64,000 nucleotides of DNA, taken from assembly GCF_001942465.1 (NCBI RefSeq), contig NZ_MKJY01000055.1:1-64000 (forward strand). Reading direction: 5' to 3'. The translations under genes and the position numbers were made by a program. The stretch comes from Actinomadura sp. CNU-125. GTDB lineage: Bacteria > Actinomycetota > Actinomycetes > Streptosporangiales > Streptosporangiaceae. Below, piece after piece: positions 17,449-27,444 of this stretch; the stretch's first letter is position 1; the number at the start of each line of letters is the position of its first letter. Below the pieces are notes generated by a model. The model did not search any database, was not told where the DNA came from, and saw nothing but the letters and a program-made list of their open reading frames with translations.

Positions 17449-18793
17449 CCGCGCGCCTCCACGGGCCGCCGCGCCTGCTGCCGCCGCGCCCGCTCCATGC
17501 CCGCGGGGATCTCGCGGACGCGCAGGTCGTGCTCGTAGAGGAAGTAGTCGAGCTGCTGGGTGTGCCGCGGCCGCTGCACCATGTGGGCGGTGTACTTCTG
17601 CTGGTCCTCGTCGATCACCCGCTCCATCTCGGCGACCGGCGGCGGCGCGTAGCGGCCGACGAGCCAGGCCGCGACCAGCCGGGTCTGGCACTCGACGAAC
17701 GGGAACAGTGTCGGCGTCGCCTGGGCGAACCCGATGAACGCGACGTCGTCCATGCCCGGCTTGAATATCCGCTTGTAGAGGCGGATGTGGTTTTCGGGCG
17801 CGCTGAGGAAGTCGGGGTCGAAGAAGGGGAAGGTGATGTTGTAGCCGGTGGCGTGGACGACGACGTCGAAGTCCTCGGCGGTGCCGTCGGCGAAGTGCAC
17901 GGTGGGACCGTCCCAGCGCTCGATGTCGCCCTTGGCCCGCAGGTCGCCGGAGCCGAGCCGCAGCGGCAGCTCGACGACTGCGTCGGGTGCGCCTCGAAGA
18001 ACTTGTGGTTGGGTTCGGGCAGGCCGTAGTCGGTCGGGCGGCCGGCGGTCAGCGGCTGCATCATCTGCGCGAACTTGCGCTGCCACGCGAAAGGGATGTG
18101 CGGGGAGGTCCTGTAGTACTTGTCGGCCGGCGTTCCGGCGAAGTACTTCGGCACGATCCACGCACTGGACCGCGTCGAGATGACGACCTCGTTGTCGAGT
18201 GTCTTGCTGGAGAGTTCGACGGCGATGTCGGCGGCGCTGTTGCCCAGCCCGATGATCAGGATCCGCTTACCTGTCAGGTCGTGCGGCGTCCGCGGGTCGA
18301 TGTAGGCGTGCGAGTGCATCGTCAGGCCGGTGAACTCTCCCGGCTTGTCGGCGAAGCGCGGGTCCCAGTGGTGGCCGTTGGCCACCAGGAGCACGTCGAA
18401 GCGACGTTCGCCGGTGCGCTCGGTCTCCAGCAGCCAGCCGCCGTCGGGGTGCCGCTCGGCGTGCACGACGCCGTTCTGGAATTCGATCCGGCGCCGGATG
18501 TCGAACGCGTCGGCGTAGCTGTCGAGGTAGTCCTTGATCTGGGTGTGGTGGGGGAAGTCGGGATACTCCTCGGGCATCGGGAAGTCTTTGAAGGACAGCT
18601 GGTGCTTCGAGGTGTCGATGTGCAGCGAGCGGTAGGCGCTGCTGTGCCCGTTGGGGTTGCCGAAGGCCCAGTTGCCGCCGACGCGGTCCGAGGACTCGAA
18701 CGTGGCGTACTCCAGCCCGTAGTCCTCCAGCATCTTGCTCATCGTCAGGCCGCTGATGCCGGCACCGATCACGGCGACCGTCGGACCACTCAT
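17445..18793 (-). pseudogene. Flavin-containing monooxygenase (class B), one frameshift
   Basis: About 449 residues if one base is restored near 17990. The N-terminal part has the FAD motif GAGISGL, EFTGLTMHSHAY (FMO/BVMO-type motif) and the NADPH site GLGNSAADIA. The sequence then changes frame between FFEAHPTQ and VVELPLRLGSGDL and continues to HATGYNITFPFF, ECQTRLVAAWL and a normal C-terminus. Family enzymes oxygenate ketones to esters or heteroatoms; followed by a hydrolase and an acyl-CoA ligase this would make a short oxidative degradation route. The frameshift may be a sequencing deletion. Confidence 0.78.
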
Positions 18794-18854
18794 CGGCTAC
18801 TCCTCGGCATCCGCTTGACAGGCTGGCGTGACGCCCGTCACGTTAGGACTGCGA

Positions 18855-18868
18855 TTGACATGTGTCAA
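18855..18868. promoter_or_regulatory. Palindromic operator overlapping FMO promoter
   Basis: TTGACATGTGTCAA is a perfect 14-base palindrome in the 106-base divergent gap. Read on the minus strand it supplies a -35 TTGACA, with TAACGT 17 bases further as -10 for the FMO operon. The co-transcribed TetR at 16819 is the probable ligand-responsive repressor. Confidence 0.55.
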
Positions 18869-18899
18869 CAGATACCGACGAGCGTCAGGATGGTGGCGG

Positions 18900-19637
18900 A
18901 TGAGCGAGCAGCGCACGGTCGTGGTGGTCGGGGGCGGGTCCGGCCTCGGAGCGGCGACGGCCGCGCTGCTGCGGTCGCGGGGCGACCTCGTGGTGGTCGC
19001 CGACCTCCCCGGCACGGCCGCCGACGTCGAGGTCGACGTGACCGACGAGGGCGGAGTGGAGGCGCTCTTCGAGGGCGTCGTCGCCGAGCACGGGCGCTTC
19101 CACGGCGTGGTCAACTGTGCGGGCACGAGCACGCTCTCGCGAGTCGTCGACCACGACGCCGCAGAGTGGCGCCGAATCGTGGACGTCTGCCTCACCGGCG
19201 CGTTCCTCGTGCTCAAGCACGCCGGGCTCCGGATCGCCGACGGAGGCGCATTGGTCTCGCTGACCTCCCTCAACGCGCGCCAGCCCGGCACCGGCCTGGC
19301 CGCCTACTGCGCCGCGAAGGGCGGCCTCGTGGCGCTCACGGAGGTCGCCGCGCTCGAACTCGCGCCGCGCCGCGTGCGCGTCAACGCGGTGGCGCCCGGA
19401 CTGGTCGTCACGCCGCTGACGGCGCCGGCGATGGACATACCCGGCGTCAAGGACGAGTATGTCGCCAACACGCCGCTCGGCCGACCGGGAAGCCCGGAGG
19501 AGATCGCCGCATCCGTGCGCTACCTGCTGTCGGACGACGCGGCGTGGATCACCGGCGAGACCCTTGACATCAACGGCGGTGCCCACCTGATGCGCTACCC
19601 GGATCTCGCCGGACTCGTGGAGAAGGCGTTCGCATGA
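18900..19637 (+). CDS. Short-chain dehydrogenase/reductase
   Basis: 245 residues from ATG 18900. Cofactor motif GGGSGLGAATA, NCAGTS (NNAG position), catalytic Ser in SLTSL and YCAAK, and the C-terminal GETLDINGGAH. The Asp after the second strand (ADLPG) favours NAD. First gene of a two-gene unit divergent from the FMO operon; overlaps the next SDR by four bases. Likely oxidises an alcohol or reduces a ketone of the FMO pathway. Confidence 0.82.
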   Translation: MSEQRTVVVVGGGSGLGAATAALLRSRGDLVVVADLPGTAADVEVDVTDEGGVEALFEGVVAEHGRFHGVVNCAGTSTLSRVVDHDAAEWRRIVDVCLTGAFLVLKHAGLRIADGGALVSLTSLNARQPGTGLAAYCAAKGGLVALTEVAALELAPRRVRVNAVAPGLVVTPLTAPAMDIPGVKDEYVANTPLGRPGSPEEIAASVRYLLSDDAAWITGETLDINGGAHLMRYPDLAGLVEKAFA

Positions 19638-20460
19638 GCCTCGCGAGCAGATCCGCGATCGTCACGGGCGGCGGCTCGGGCATCGGAGCCTCGCTCACCG
19701 CGGCACTCGTCGGTGCGGGCGCGACGTAGTGTGCACGGACCTCGACCTGAGCGCCGCAGAGAAGACCGTCGCCCGCCTCGCCGGACCGGGATCGGCACGT
19801 GCGGCGGCCGTCGACGTGACGCAGGCGGCCCAGGTGCAGCAGGTCGTCGACGAGGTCGTGGAGGCGCACGGACGGATCGACCTGATGTTCAACAACGCGG
19901 GCATCACCTATTTCGGCGACACGGAGAACCTGACGCTGGACCAATGGAACTCGGTCATCGACGTCAACATCCGTGGCGTCGTGCATGGTGTGCACGCGGC
20001 GTATCCGCAGATGGTGCGCCAGCGCGGCGGGCACATCGTCAACACGGCCTCGATGGGCGGTCTCATGGCCGCAGGCCTGATGACGTCGTACGTCGCCACC
20101 AAGCATGCCGTCGTCGGACTGTCCCTCGCGCTGCGGACCGAGGCCGCCGCGCACGGCGTCGGCGTCACCGTTGTCTGCCCTGCGGCCGTGGACACCCCGA
20201 TCCTCGACAAGGGCGAGATCGGCCCCTATAGGGGCCGCGACTTCTACCTCGACGGGCAGGGGATCAAGCGCCCGCTCGATGCGGGCGCCCTCGCTCGGCG
20301 GGTCCTGGCGGCCGTCGAGGCGAACGAGGCAATGGTCGTGGAGCCGCGCCGTGCGCGGCTCGCGTGGCGCGTCGGCCGGCTCTCGCCGACCTTCGTCAAC
20401 AGGACGACCACGCGGTTCATCGCCAGACAGCGCGCCCGGGCGCGGAAGGGATCGGCATGA
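19634..20460 (+). pseudogene. Short-chain dehydrogenase/reductase, frameshifted near the N-terminus
   Basis: The gene begins at ATG 19634 (overlapping the previous stop) with AIVTGGGSGIGAS, then hits TAG at 19727. One missing base joins it to VCTDLDLSAAE and an intact remainder with MFNNAGITYFG, NTASMGG, YVATK and VVCPAAVDTP. About 275 residues in total. A shorter in-frame start at GTG 19729 would lack the cofactor motif and is rejected. Either a sequencing deletion or an inactivated gene. Confidence 0.72.
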
Positions 20461-20611
20461 CGGCGGCGCCGCCCGAGATCGGATGCTAAGGGCCGGTGGG
20501 CCAGTGGGGTCGGGGTTCTGGGAGAGGTCGTGCACGACCCGAACTCTGATATTTCGAAAGTCGAGTGGACCGAAGTATGGCGCCAATGGCCGGGCGTCGG
20601 CGTGGCTCGTC

Positions 20612-20667
20612 GAAGACCTCCCGGTCGTTGGCGAAGCTCGCCGACTCCACTACGCCGGGAGGTCTTC
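20612..20667. terminator. Inverted repeat between convergent genes
   Basis: GAAGACCTCCCGG (20612-20624) pairs with CCGGGAGGTCTTC (20655-20667); an inner TTGGCGA/TCGCCGA pair adds a second hairpin. It lies between the SDR stop at 20460 and the P450 stop at 20690 and could terminate both. Confidence 0.5.
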
Positions 20668-20689
20668 TTGCTGAGCAAAGACCTATCGG

Positions 20690-21961
20690 TCAGGTGGCAC
20701 CGGGATCATGGCCGAGTCCATCCAGGACGCGGCGGGTCGGCGTGAAGCGGACGGGCATCGTCTCGTAGCCGGAGACGAAGTTCGCCGGCCGGTGGAGCGG
20801 CTCGTCCGATCCGACCGGTTCCAGGTCGGGCAGGCGTGCCAGGAGCTTGCCGAACATCACCTCCAGTTCCAGCCGGGCCAGGCTGTTGCCCAGGCAGAAG
20901 TGCGGTCCGTTGCCGAAGGCCAGATGCTCGTTCGGGTGCCGGGTGGTGTCGAAAGTGTCGGGGTCGGTGAACACCGCGCGGTCCCGGTTGGCGGACGGGT
21001 ACAGCAGCAGGAGCGTGTCGCCCGCGGAGACGTCCCGTCCGTCGAGCACGGTGTCGCGGGTGGCGGTGCGGGCCATGTTCTTGATCGGGGACACCCAGCG
21101 CAGCATCTCCTCGACCGCGACGGGGATGCCGGACGGGTCCGCGGTGAGGGCCGCGCGCTGCTCCGGGTGCCGGAACAGCTGCCACATCCCACCGGAGATG
21201 ACGTGCCGGGTCGTCTCGTCGCCGCCGATGAGGATGAGCAGGGACTCCTGCAGCAGCGAATCGCGGTCCAGCCCCCGGCCATCGACGGTCGCGTGGGTGA
21301 GCGCGCTGATGAGGTCGTCGCGGGGGCGGTTCCGGCGGTCGGCCACCACGGCGGACGTGTAGTCGTTGAAGCCCGCGAACGCCTCGCCCGCGCGCACCAT
21401 CAGGTCGGGGTCGTCGCCGCCGGTCAGCGCCCGGAGCATGTCATCGGACCAGGCGAGCAGCGTATGGCGGTCCGCGGGCGCGAACCCGAGGGCGTCGCCG
21501 ATCACGATCAGCGGCAACTGCGCGGCCAGGTCGGCGACGAAGTCGCATTCGCCGCGCTCGCAGACCCGGTCGATGATCTCGTCGCAGACCCGTTCGAGGT
21601 ACGCCCGGCGGTCGGCGACCCGCCGCGGGGTGAACCCCGCGCTGACGAGCTTGCGGCGCAGCTTGTGCTCGGGGTCGTCCATGTCGATCATCATCGGCAT
21701 GGGGTCGGCGTCGGGCCGGATGCCTTGCCCGTTGCAGAACAGGTCGGGGCGGCGGGAGACGTATTTGACCGCCGCGTAGGTCGACACGCCCCAGACCTCG
21801 CCGTTGGGGTCCCAGTAGATCGGGGCGTTGTCCCGCATCCAGCGGAGCTCGGCATGGGGGTCGCGTCCCCAGAAATCACCGCTGACCAGGTTGATCGTGT
21901 CGTTGACCGGCTGGTCGTCCTTGGTCGGTGCGGGCACGTCCGTTCCCTCTCCGTCGGCCAT
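20690..21961 (-). CDS. Cytochrome P450 (steroid/lipid type)
   Basis: 423 residues from ATG 21961 (ATG 21973 possible). I-helix GGDETTRHVISGG, ExxR in VEEMLRWVSP, and heme loop FGNGPHFCLGNSLARLE with the axial Cys. The MIDMDDPEHKLRRKL and heme-loop wording recall the CYP125/CYP142 sterol hydroxylase group, but assignment is tentative. It follows an enoyl-CoA hydratase gene with a 5-base gap. No ferredoxin gene is adjacent; one lies at 30372. Confidence 0.8.
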   Translation of the reverse strand: MADGEGTDVPAPTKDDQPVNDTINLVSGDFWGRDPHAELRWMRDNAPIYWDPNGEVWGVSTYAAVKYVSRRPDLFCNGQGIRPDADPMPMMIDMDDPEHKLRRKLVSAGFTPRRVADRRAYLERVCDEIIDRVCERGECDFVADLAAQLPLIVIGDALGFAPADRHTLLAWSDDMLRALTGGDDPDLMVRAGEAFAGFNDYTSAVVADRRNRPRDDLISALTHATVDGRGLDRDSLLQESLLILIGGDETTRHVISGGMWQLFRHPEQRAALTADPSGIPVAVEEMLRWVSPIKNMARTATRDTVLDGRDVSAGDTLLLLYPSANRDRAVFTDPDTFDTTRHPNEHLAFGNGPHFCLGNSLARLELEVMFGKLLARLPDLEPVGSDEPLHRPANFVSGYETMPVRFTPTRRVLDGLGHDPGAT

Positions 21962-21966
21962 GCGGT

Positions 21967-22761
21967 TCACCATCCTGGGGGCAGGTTCGTGAAGTCGGGG
22001 TCGCGGCCCTCCGCGAACGCCGCCAGGGCCTCGGCGTTGGCGGGGCCGCCCATGAGCCGGGCGAAGCCGTCGTTCTCGCGTTCCCGGGCCCGCCGGATCT
22101 CGTCCCGCAGCGGGGCCCGCATGTCGCGTTTGACCTCCCGCAGGCTCGAGACGGGACGGCTCGCGAGCACGGCCGCGGCCCGGTGCGCGTCCGGCATGAG
22201 GGCGGCGGGCTCGCAGACCCGCCAGACCAGTCCCATCTCCTTCGCCTCGGCCGCCGAGATCCACTCCGAGGAGAGCAGCACCCAGGCGGCGTTCTGCCGG
22301 CCGATCAAGCGGGGCAGCAGGTAGCTGGACGCGGCCTCCGGTGCGACGCCCAGGCTGGTGAAGGGGGTCTTGAGGCGTGCGTCGTCGGCCATGAAGACCA
22401 GGTCGGCGAATCCGATGACGGTCAGCCCGATGCCCAGCCCGAGCCCGTTGATCGCGAGGACCAGGGGCTTGTCGAACGCCTCCAGCGCGTCGATGAGGCC
22501 GATGAAGCCGTGCCGTCCGGGCTCGAAGTCCGGGTCGGCGATGCGCTCGCCCATCTCCACCAGGTCGGTCCCGGCGCTGAACGCGCGGCCGCTGCCGGTC
22601 AGCAGCAGCACCGCGACCGCGGGGTCCTCGGCGGCTTCGAGGAGCGCGTCGGTGAGCGCGTCGTACAGGGCCTCGTTGAACGCGTTGAGCGCCTTCGGGC
22701 GGTCGAGCGTGACCGTCCGGACGCGGTCGGCGTCCTCGATCCGCAGCAGCGGCTCGCTCAT
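21967..22761 (-). CDS. Enoyl-CoA hydratase/isomerase family protein
   Basis: 264 residues. Crotonase fold: GRAFSAGTDLVEMGE (first oxyanion region), NGLGLGIGLTVIGFADLVFM (second oxyanion region), TSLGVAPEAASSYLLPRL with the Glu found in hydratases. It overlaps the upstream flavoprotein gene by four bases. In context a beta-oxidation step on a steroid or fatty acyl-CoA. Confidence 0.83.
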   Translation of the reverse strand: MSEPLLRIEDADRVRTVTLDRPKALNAFNEALYDALTDALLEAAEDPAVAVLLLTGSGRAFSAGTDLVEMGERIADPDFEPGRHGFIGLIDALEAFDKPLVLAINGLGLGIGLTVIGFADLVFMADDARLKTPFTSLGVAPEAASSYLLPRLIGRQNAAWVLLSSEWISAAEAKEMGLVWRVCEPAALMPDAHRAAAVLASRPVSSLREVKRDMRAPLRDEIRRARERENDGFARLMGGPANAEALAAFAEGRDPDFTNLPPGW

Positions 22762-24244
22762 CGCCCGGCCTCTGCCCGCAGCGCGGCGGCGCGGCCGGCC
22801 CGGCGGCCGAAGAACGAGCCCTCGCCGAGCTGGGTCCCCGAGCAGTAGCCGGCGCCGTCCTGGGCGATGTTGGACGCGCAGGCCCCGGCGGCGTAGAGCC
22901 CGCCGATGACCGTCCCGTCCGCTCGCCGTGCCTCGCCGTCCACCGTGGTGGCCATGCCGCCGAGCGTGAAGCCGGCGTAGAGGGCGGTGCCGAGGGTGAG
23001 GTCGTAGACGCCCCAGGGACCGCTGGTCTGCGGTGCCAGCCAGTCGGGATGCTTGTGGAAGTCGGGATCCTCGCCGCGTGCCGCGTGCTCGTTGTACCGC
23101 GCCATGGTCAGGACGAGCGAGCCCTCGGGCAGTCCCAAGCCGGCCTCCATCTCCTCGATCGTTTCGTAGCCGTCCTTCAGCGGGACCAGCGGCATCCGCT
23201 GTTCCTGCATGTGGTCGCTGTCGGCGATCAGGTACGCCGTCGCGTCCGGCTGCCGGAGCACGAAGCTGGACGTGCGCGCGTGGTAGCTGTCCTCGGCCAC
23301 GAACCGCTGCCCGAGGTTGTTGACGATCAGTCCCTTCACCAGGGACGACGGCGGGTAGAACGGAGCGGTGATGAACGGCTCGTCCATGTGCTGGAGCGCC
23401 GCGCCGGCCGACTGGCCGAGCCGGATCCCGAGCCCGTCGTCGTAGGTGCTGCCGAGGGTGAACAGCTTCCCGCCGAGGGCCGGTGTGTAGGTCTCGACCA
23501 TGTCGGCGTTCATGACGAACCCGCCGGCCGCGATCACCACCCCGGCGGCGCGGACGACGCCGGTCCGTTCGAAGCTCCGCCACGCGACGCCGGTGACCGT
23601 GCCGTCCTCGGCGGCCACCAGGTTCGTCGCGCCGGTCTCGTACCGGACCTCGACTCCGGCTTCTTCGGCCCGGTCCCGCAGCAGGTCCATCACCATCTTG
23701 GTGCCGTCGGTGTCGCCCGGGACCGGCACCTTGTGCCCGCGCGGTGCCGGGGCGATCCGGTCGCGGAACGGCCACACCTTCTCGTTCCCGGTGAACATCA
23801 GCCCCTCGGTGCCGGGCTGGATCACGGCCTTCCCGGGGAAGTAGGACCGCTCGAACTCGAACCCGAGCGCCTCGAGCCAGTCGAAGTGGGCGACCGACCC
23901 CTCGCAGTAGGCCCGGATCTTCTCCTCGTCGGGCTCCTTCGTGCTGGCCATCAGGTAGCGCACCATCGCCTCGACGGTGTCCTCCTGGCCGGTTGCCTTC
24001 TGGACGGAGGTGCCGCCGCCGAGGTAGAAGTGGCCGCCCGACATGCTGGACGTGCCGCCGTGCACGGCGGCGCGCTCCAGCAGCAGCACCCGGGCTGCCG
24101 CGAGCGCGCCGCCTCCAGCGCGGCGCAGCCGCCCGCGATGCCGAAGCCCACCACGACCACGTCGAACGACTCGGCGTCGGCGGGCAGGTCCGCGTCCGGC
24201 AGCACCTGGGGGACGGTCAGCCCGGGGGAGGGTTGTGAGTTCAT
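22758..24244 (-). pseudogene. FAD-dependent oxidoreductase, KstD/fumarate-reductase type, frameshifted
   Basis: About 495 residues if one base is restored near 24100. The N-terminus from ATG 24244 carries the FAD motif VVVGFGIAGGCAALEAAR; the remainder one frame over continues VLLLERAAVHGGTSSMSGG and AGGFVMNADM, ending TLGGMATTVDG and GGLYAAGACASN. This matches the family of 3-ketosteroid delta1-dehydrogenases and relatives. A substrate-specific Tyr cannot be verified by eye, so delta1-dehydrogenation is a hypothesis. Directly followed by the enoyl-CoA hydratase gene. Confidence 0.75.
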
Positions 24245-24270
24245 CGGTCCTTGCCTCTGGTCGATCGCGG

Positions 24271-25008
24271 TCAGGCCTTGTGCGGGATCTGGTTGACGGT
24301 TCCGCCGTCGATGACGAACTCGGTCCCGGTCGCGTAGGACGACTCGTCGCTCGCGAGGAAGACGACGAACGAGGCGACGTCCTCGGGCCGCCCGGGGCGC
24401 CCGAGGGGGACCGGGATCTGGTCGTCGGGGATGCCCTCGGTGATCGGCGTCCGGATGAGGCCCGGGTGCAGAGAATTGACCCGGACGCCGTGCGGGGCGA
24501 GTTCGACGGCGACCGACTTGGTCAAGCCGCGCAGCCCCCACTTCGAGGCCACGTAGCCGTGCACCATGGACGTGCCGCGCAACCCCTCGATGGACGAGTT
24601 GTTGATGATCGAGCCGCCGCCGACCGCGATCAGCGCGTCCGTGGCCGCGCGGATGCCGAGGAACGGGCCGGTGAGGTTGACGTCGAGGATCCGCCGCCAC
24701 TTCTCCGCCTTGAAGCGGTTGATGGGCCCGCCGTTGACGATCCCCGCGTTGTTGAAGAGCACGTTGAGGCGGCCGAACTCGGCGGTCGCGGTCTCGACGG
24801 CGGCCGTCCAGTCTTCGGCGTCCGTGACATCGAGGTGCACGTAGCGGGCCGCGTCTCCCAGTTCCTTCGCGACGGCCGCGCCCTCGTCGTCGAGGACGTC
24901 GCCGATCACGACCTCGGCGCCCTCGGCGGCCAGCGCCCGCGCGGCGGCCGCTCCGATGCCGCGCGCGCCGCCGCTGATCAGGGCGACCTTCCCGTCCACT
25001 CGTCCCAT
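24271..25008 (-). CDS. SDR, hydroxysteroid-dehydrogenase-like
   Basis: 245 residues: GGARGIGAAAARAL, NNAGIVNGG, SSIEG with catalytic Ser, YVASK, and the C-terminal TGTEFVIDGGTV. Resembles actinobacterial 3-alpha/20-beta-hydroxysteroid dehydrogenases. Asp in GDVLDD points to NAD preference. Upstream of the KstD-like gene, consistent with ketone/alcohol interconversion before ring dehydrogenation. Exact substrate inferred from context only. Confidence 0.8.
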   Translation of the reverse strand: MGRVDGKVALISGGARGIGAAAARALAAEGAEVVIGDVLDDEGAAVAKELGDAARYVHLDVTDAEDWTAAVETATAEFGRLNVLFNNAGIVNGGPINRFKAEKWRRILDVNLTGPFLGIRAATDALIAVGGGSIINNSSIEGLRGTSMVHGYVASKWGLRGLTKSVAVELAPHGVRVNSLHPGLIRTPITEGIPDDQIPVPLGRPGRPEDVASFVVFLASDESSYATGTEFVIDGGTVNQIPHKA

Positions 25009-25028
25009 CGTCGGTGTCCTCCTCGGGG

Positions 25029-26117
25029 TCAGCGGGTCAGCGTCGTGGCGAAGACACCGCGGGCGGTGCCGAAGGGCAGGTCGAGCGGTGTCCGCAGGCC
25101 CGGCGGCGCCGCGACGACGTCGGGAATCGCGTTGACGACGCGGCCGGCGCCGGCGGCGATCGCGGCGTGGTTGTGGTCGCCGCGGACGCTCGTCGGACAG
25201 ACGTCGACGCGGTAGGACGGTTCCCCGACGATCTCGAGCCGGTAGGAGCCGCCGTCCTGCGCCGGCTGGGGCCAGTCAGGACGCAGGTCGCCGCGGAGCC
25301 TGGTCGTGTGGTCGATGACCAGGGCCTCCGTGCCGCCGACGACGCCCGCGATCTGGAACCGCATCGCCGCCACCCCGCCCGCGGGGATGTGCCCGGCGGC
25401 GACGTCGAACGCTTCCGGCGCCGGCTCCTGCTCGAACCGCTCGGTGATGTCGTCGAGCTCGAACCCGAACCCGCGGGCCATCATCCGGAGGCTGACGCCC
25501 CAGGACGCCGCCAGCATGCCCGGCCGGAACATCTTCGGCAGGTCGCCCACCGGACGGCCGAAGCCCATGAAATCGAAGATGACGGGGCCGCCGTCGTAGG
25601 TCGCGTAGTCGGCGATCTCCGAGCAGCGCACCTGCTCGACCCGCCGGCAGGTGCTCGCGATCGCGAAGGGCAGCAGGTCGTTGACCCACCCGGGATCCAC
25701 GCCGGTGACGAAGACGCTCGTGCCGCCCGTCCGGCATGCCTCCTCGACGGGCTCGATCATGCGGTCGGGAAGCACGCCCCAGGGGTAGATCAGCGGCACC
25801 GGCGAGGTCGCGACGACGTTGCTGCCCGACGCGAGGATCTTGCGGACGTCGCCGAGCGCGTCGGACAACCGGGTCTCCGAGAGCGCGCAGTAGACGGTGC
25901 ACTCCGGGCGCACGGCGGCCAGCGCCGCGCCCAGGTCGCCGGTGGCCGCCACGCCCGCGACCACGTCGACGCCGGCGAGTTCGCCGGCGTCCCGCCCGAC
26001 CTTCGCGGGGTCCGACACGACGAGCCCGGCCAGGTCGAAGCGGGGATCCTCGATCAGCTGTGACAGGGCGATCCGGCCGACGTTGCCGGTCGCCACGTGC
26101 AGAACGCGAATGGCCAT
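25029..26117 (-). CDS. Dihydrodipicolinate-reductase-like NAD(P)-binding protein
   Basis: 362 residues. N-terminal Rossmann fold HVATGNVGRIALSQL, then VYCALSET and the SGSNVVATSPVPLIYP region, FVTGVDPGWVNDLLPF, and a C-terminal DHNHAAIAAGAGRVVNAIP. This is the actinobacterial NAD(P)H-dependent dihydrodipicolinate reductase-like family common in steroid and lipid catabolic clusters; the reaction is not established. Ends 21 bases before the SDR. Confidence 0.78.
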   Translation of the reverse strand: MAIRVLHVATGNVGRIALSQLIEDPRFDLAGLVVSDPAKVGRDAGELAGVDVVAGVAATGDLGAALAAVRPECTVYCALSETRLSDALGDVRKILASGSNVVATSPVPLIYPWGVLPDRMIEPVEEACRTGGTSVFVTGVDPGWVNDLLPFAIASTCRRVEQVRCSEIADYATYDGGPVIFDFMGFGRPVGDLPKMFRPGMLAASWGVSLRMMARGFGFELDDITERFEQEPAPEAFDVAAGHIPAGGVAAMRFQIAGVVGGTEALVIDHTTRLRGDLRPDWPQPAQDGGSYRLEIVGEPSYRVDVCPTSVRGDHNHAAIAAGAGRVVNAIPDVVAAPPGLRTPLDLPFGTARGVFATTLTR

Positions 26118-26128
26118 GATGCTCCCGG

Positions 26129-26550
26129 TCAGTTCTGCTTCTCGGCGGCGGCCGCGCGGGCGGCCCGCCGGGCCGCCTTGCCGATCGTCTCCTCGACGAT
26201 CGAGTTGAGCCGCGCGCCGTTCGGCCAGCCCGCGTAGTGGGTGAGGAACACCACGATCTCGCGCAGTTCCGTGTCGCCGAGTTCGCCGGCCGCGTGCGTG
26301 GCCGGTATCTGGATGCCGAGGACGTCGTCGCGCCCAGCCCGGTGAGCATGCCGATGAGAAGCAGGCGCCGGTCCCGGTCGGAGAGGCCGGGCCGGTGCCA
26401 GATGTCGGCGAACAGGTGGTCGGCGGTGTAGCGGAAGAAGTCGCCGTCGCCGTCGGCCATGTCGAAGCCGTAGACCTTCTCCATCTTGTGCAGCCCGCGG
26501 GCCCGCACCTCGGGGAGGTCGCCGAACTTGTCGGTCTCGGTGTCGCCCAT
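26129..26550 (-). pseudogene. Carboxymuconolactone decarboxylase family protein, frameshifted
   Basis: About 140 residues if one base is restored near 26335. N-terminal part from ATG 26550 (KVYGFDMADGDGDFFRYTA, GLSDRDRRLLLIGMLTGLG), then one frame over DDVLGIQIPATHAAGELGD, ELREIVVFLTHYAGWPNGAR. This is the CMD fold; counterpart of Rv0771 in the M. tuberculosis cyp51 locus. Overlaps the upstream dehydrogenase gene (ATGA). Confidence 0.75.
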
Positions 26551-27431
26551 CACTTCTCCTCGGGGAATCCGAGCCCGGGCGCGAGCCGCTCCCGCGCGAG
26601 CCGGGCCAGCGGTACGTCGACGTTCAGCTCGTCGGCCAGCGCGATCGCGAGGTCGAGGTCCTTCTCCGCCAGCTGCCTGAGGTGGCCGAAGGTGGTGTGC
26701 CAGAACGAGCCGGGCTCCATCTCGGCGGTGCTGTCGCGGTGCATGATCGCTCCCGGGCCGCCGGTGAGCGCGTCGGTGTGCCGGACGACCTTGCCGAGCG
26801 CGACGATGTCGAGCCCGGCCGCCTCGGCGAGCCGCTGCGCCTCGGTCGCCGCGGTGTAGGCGGCGTAGTGCATCATGTTCCGGGCCAGTTTGAACTTGGT
26901 GCCAGCGCCGATCGGCCCGGCGTGCACGACCCTCGTGGCCAGGACGTCCAAAACCGGACGGACCGCGGCGAACGCCTCCTCGGACCCGCCGACCAGCGCG
27001 GCCAGCTCCCCGGTGCCCGCGCCCATCGCGCCGCCCGACACCGGCGCGTCCACCAGCCGGACGCCCCGCCGCGCGGCCAGTTCCTCCAGTTCGGCGGGCG
27101 TCTCGGGAGCGACGGTCGCGTGGACGGCCACGGTGAGCCCGGCGCCCGCCCCGGGGCCGGCGAGCACCTCGTCGAGGACCGCGCGGACCTGCCGGTCGTT
27201 GTTGACCATCACGCACAGCACGTCGCTGCCGGCCGCGAGGGCGCCGACGCCCTCGGCCGCCCGCGCACCGGCCGTGACCAGCTCCTCGACGGGCGCCGCG
27301 GCCAGGTCGAACACGCCGAGGTCCAGTCCCGCCTCGCTCTGCCGCCCGGCCAGCCGGGTCGCCATCGGCTTGCCGATGTCGCCGAGCCCGACGAAGCCGA
27401 CGCGAATGACGCCGTTTCTCCGGTCGCTCAT
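26550..27431 (-). CDS. 3-hydroxyisobutyrate-dehydrogenase-family oxidoreductase
   Basis: 293 residues. Cofactor motif VGFVGLGDIGKPMA, substrate loop VDAPVSGGAMGAGTGELAAL, and the catalytic Lys region GTKFKLARNMMHY. Beta-hydroxyacid dehydrogenase family, NAD(P)-dependent. By content and order the counterpart of Rv0770. The next gene (CMD-type) overlaps its stop. Confidence 0.82.
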   Translation of the reverse strand: MSDRRNGVIRVGFVGLGDIGKPMATRLAGRQSEAGLDLGVFDLAAAPVEELVTAGARAAEGVGALAAGSDVLCVMVNNDRQVRAVLDEVLAGPGAGAGLTVAVHATVAPETPAELEELAARRGVRLVDAPVSGGAMGAGTGELAALVGGSEEAFAAVRPVLDVLATRVVHAGPIGAGTKFKLARNMMHYAAYTAATEAQRLAEAAGLDIVALGKVVRHTDALTGGPGAIMHRDSTAEMEPGSFWHTTFGHLRQLAEKDLDLAIALADELNVDVPLARLARERLAPGLGFPEEK

Positions 27432-27444
27432 CTCGTCCGTCCTC

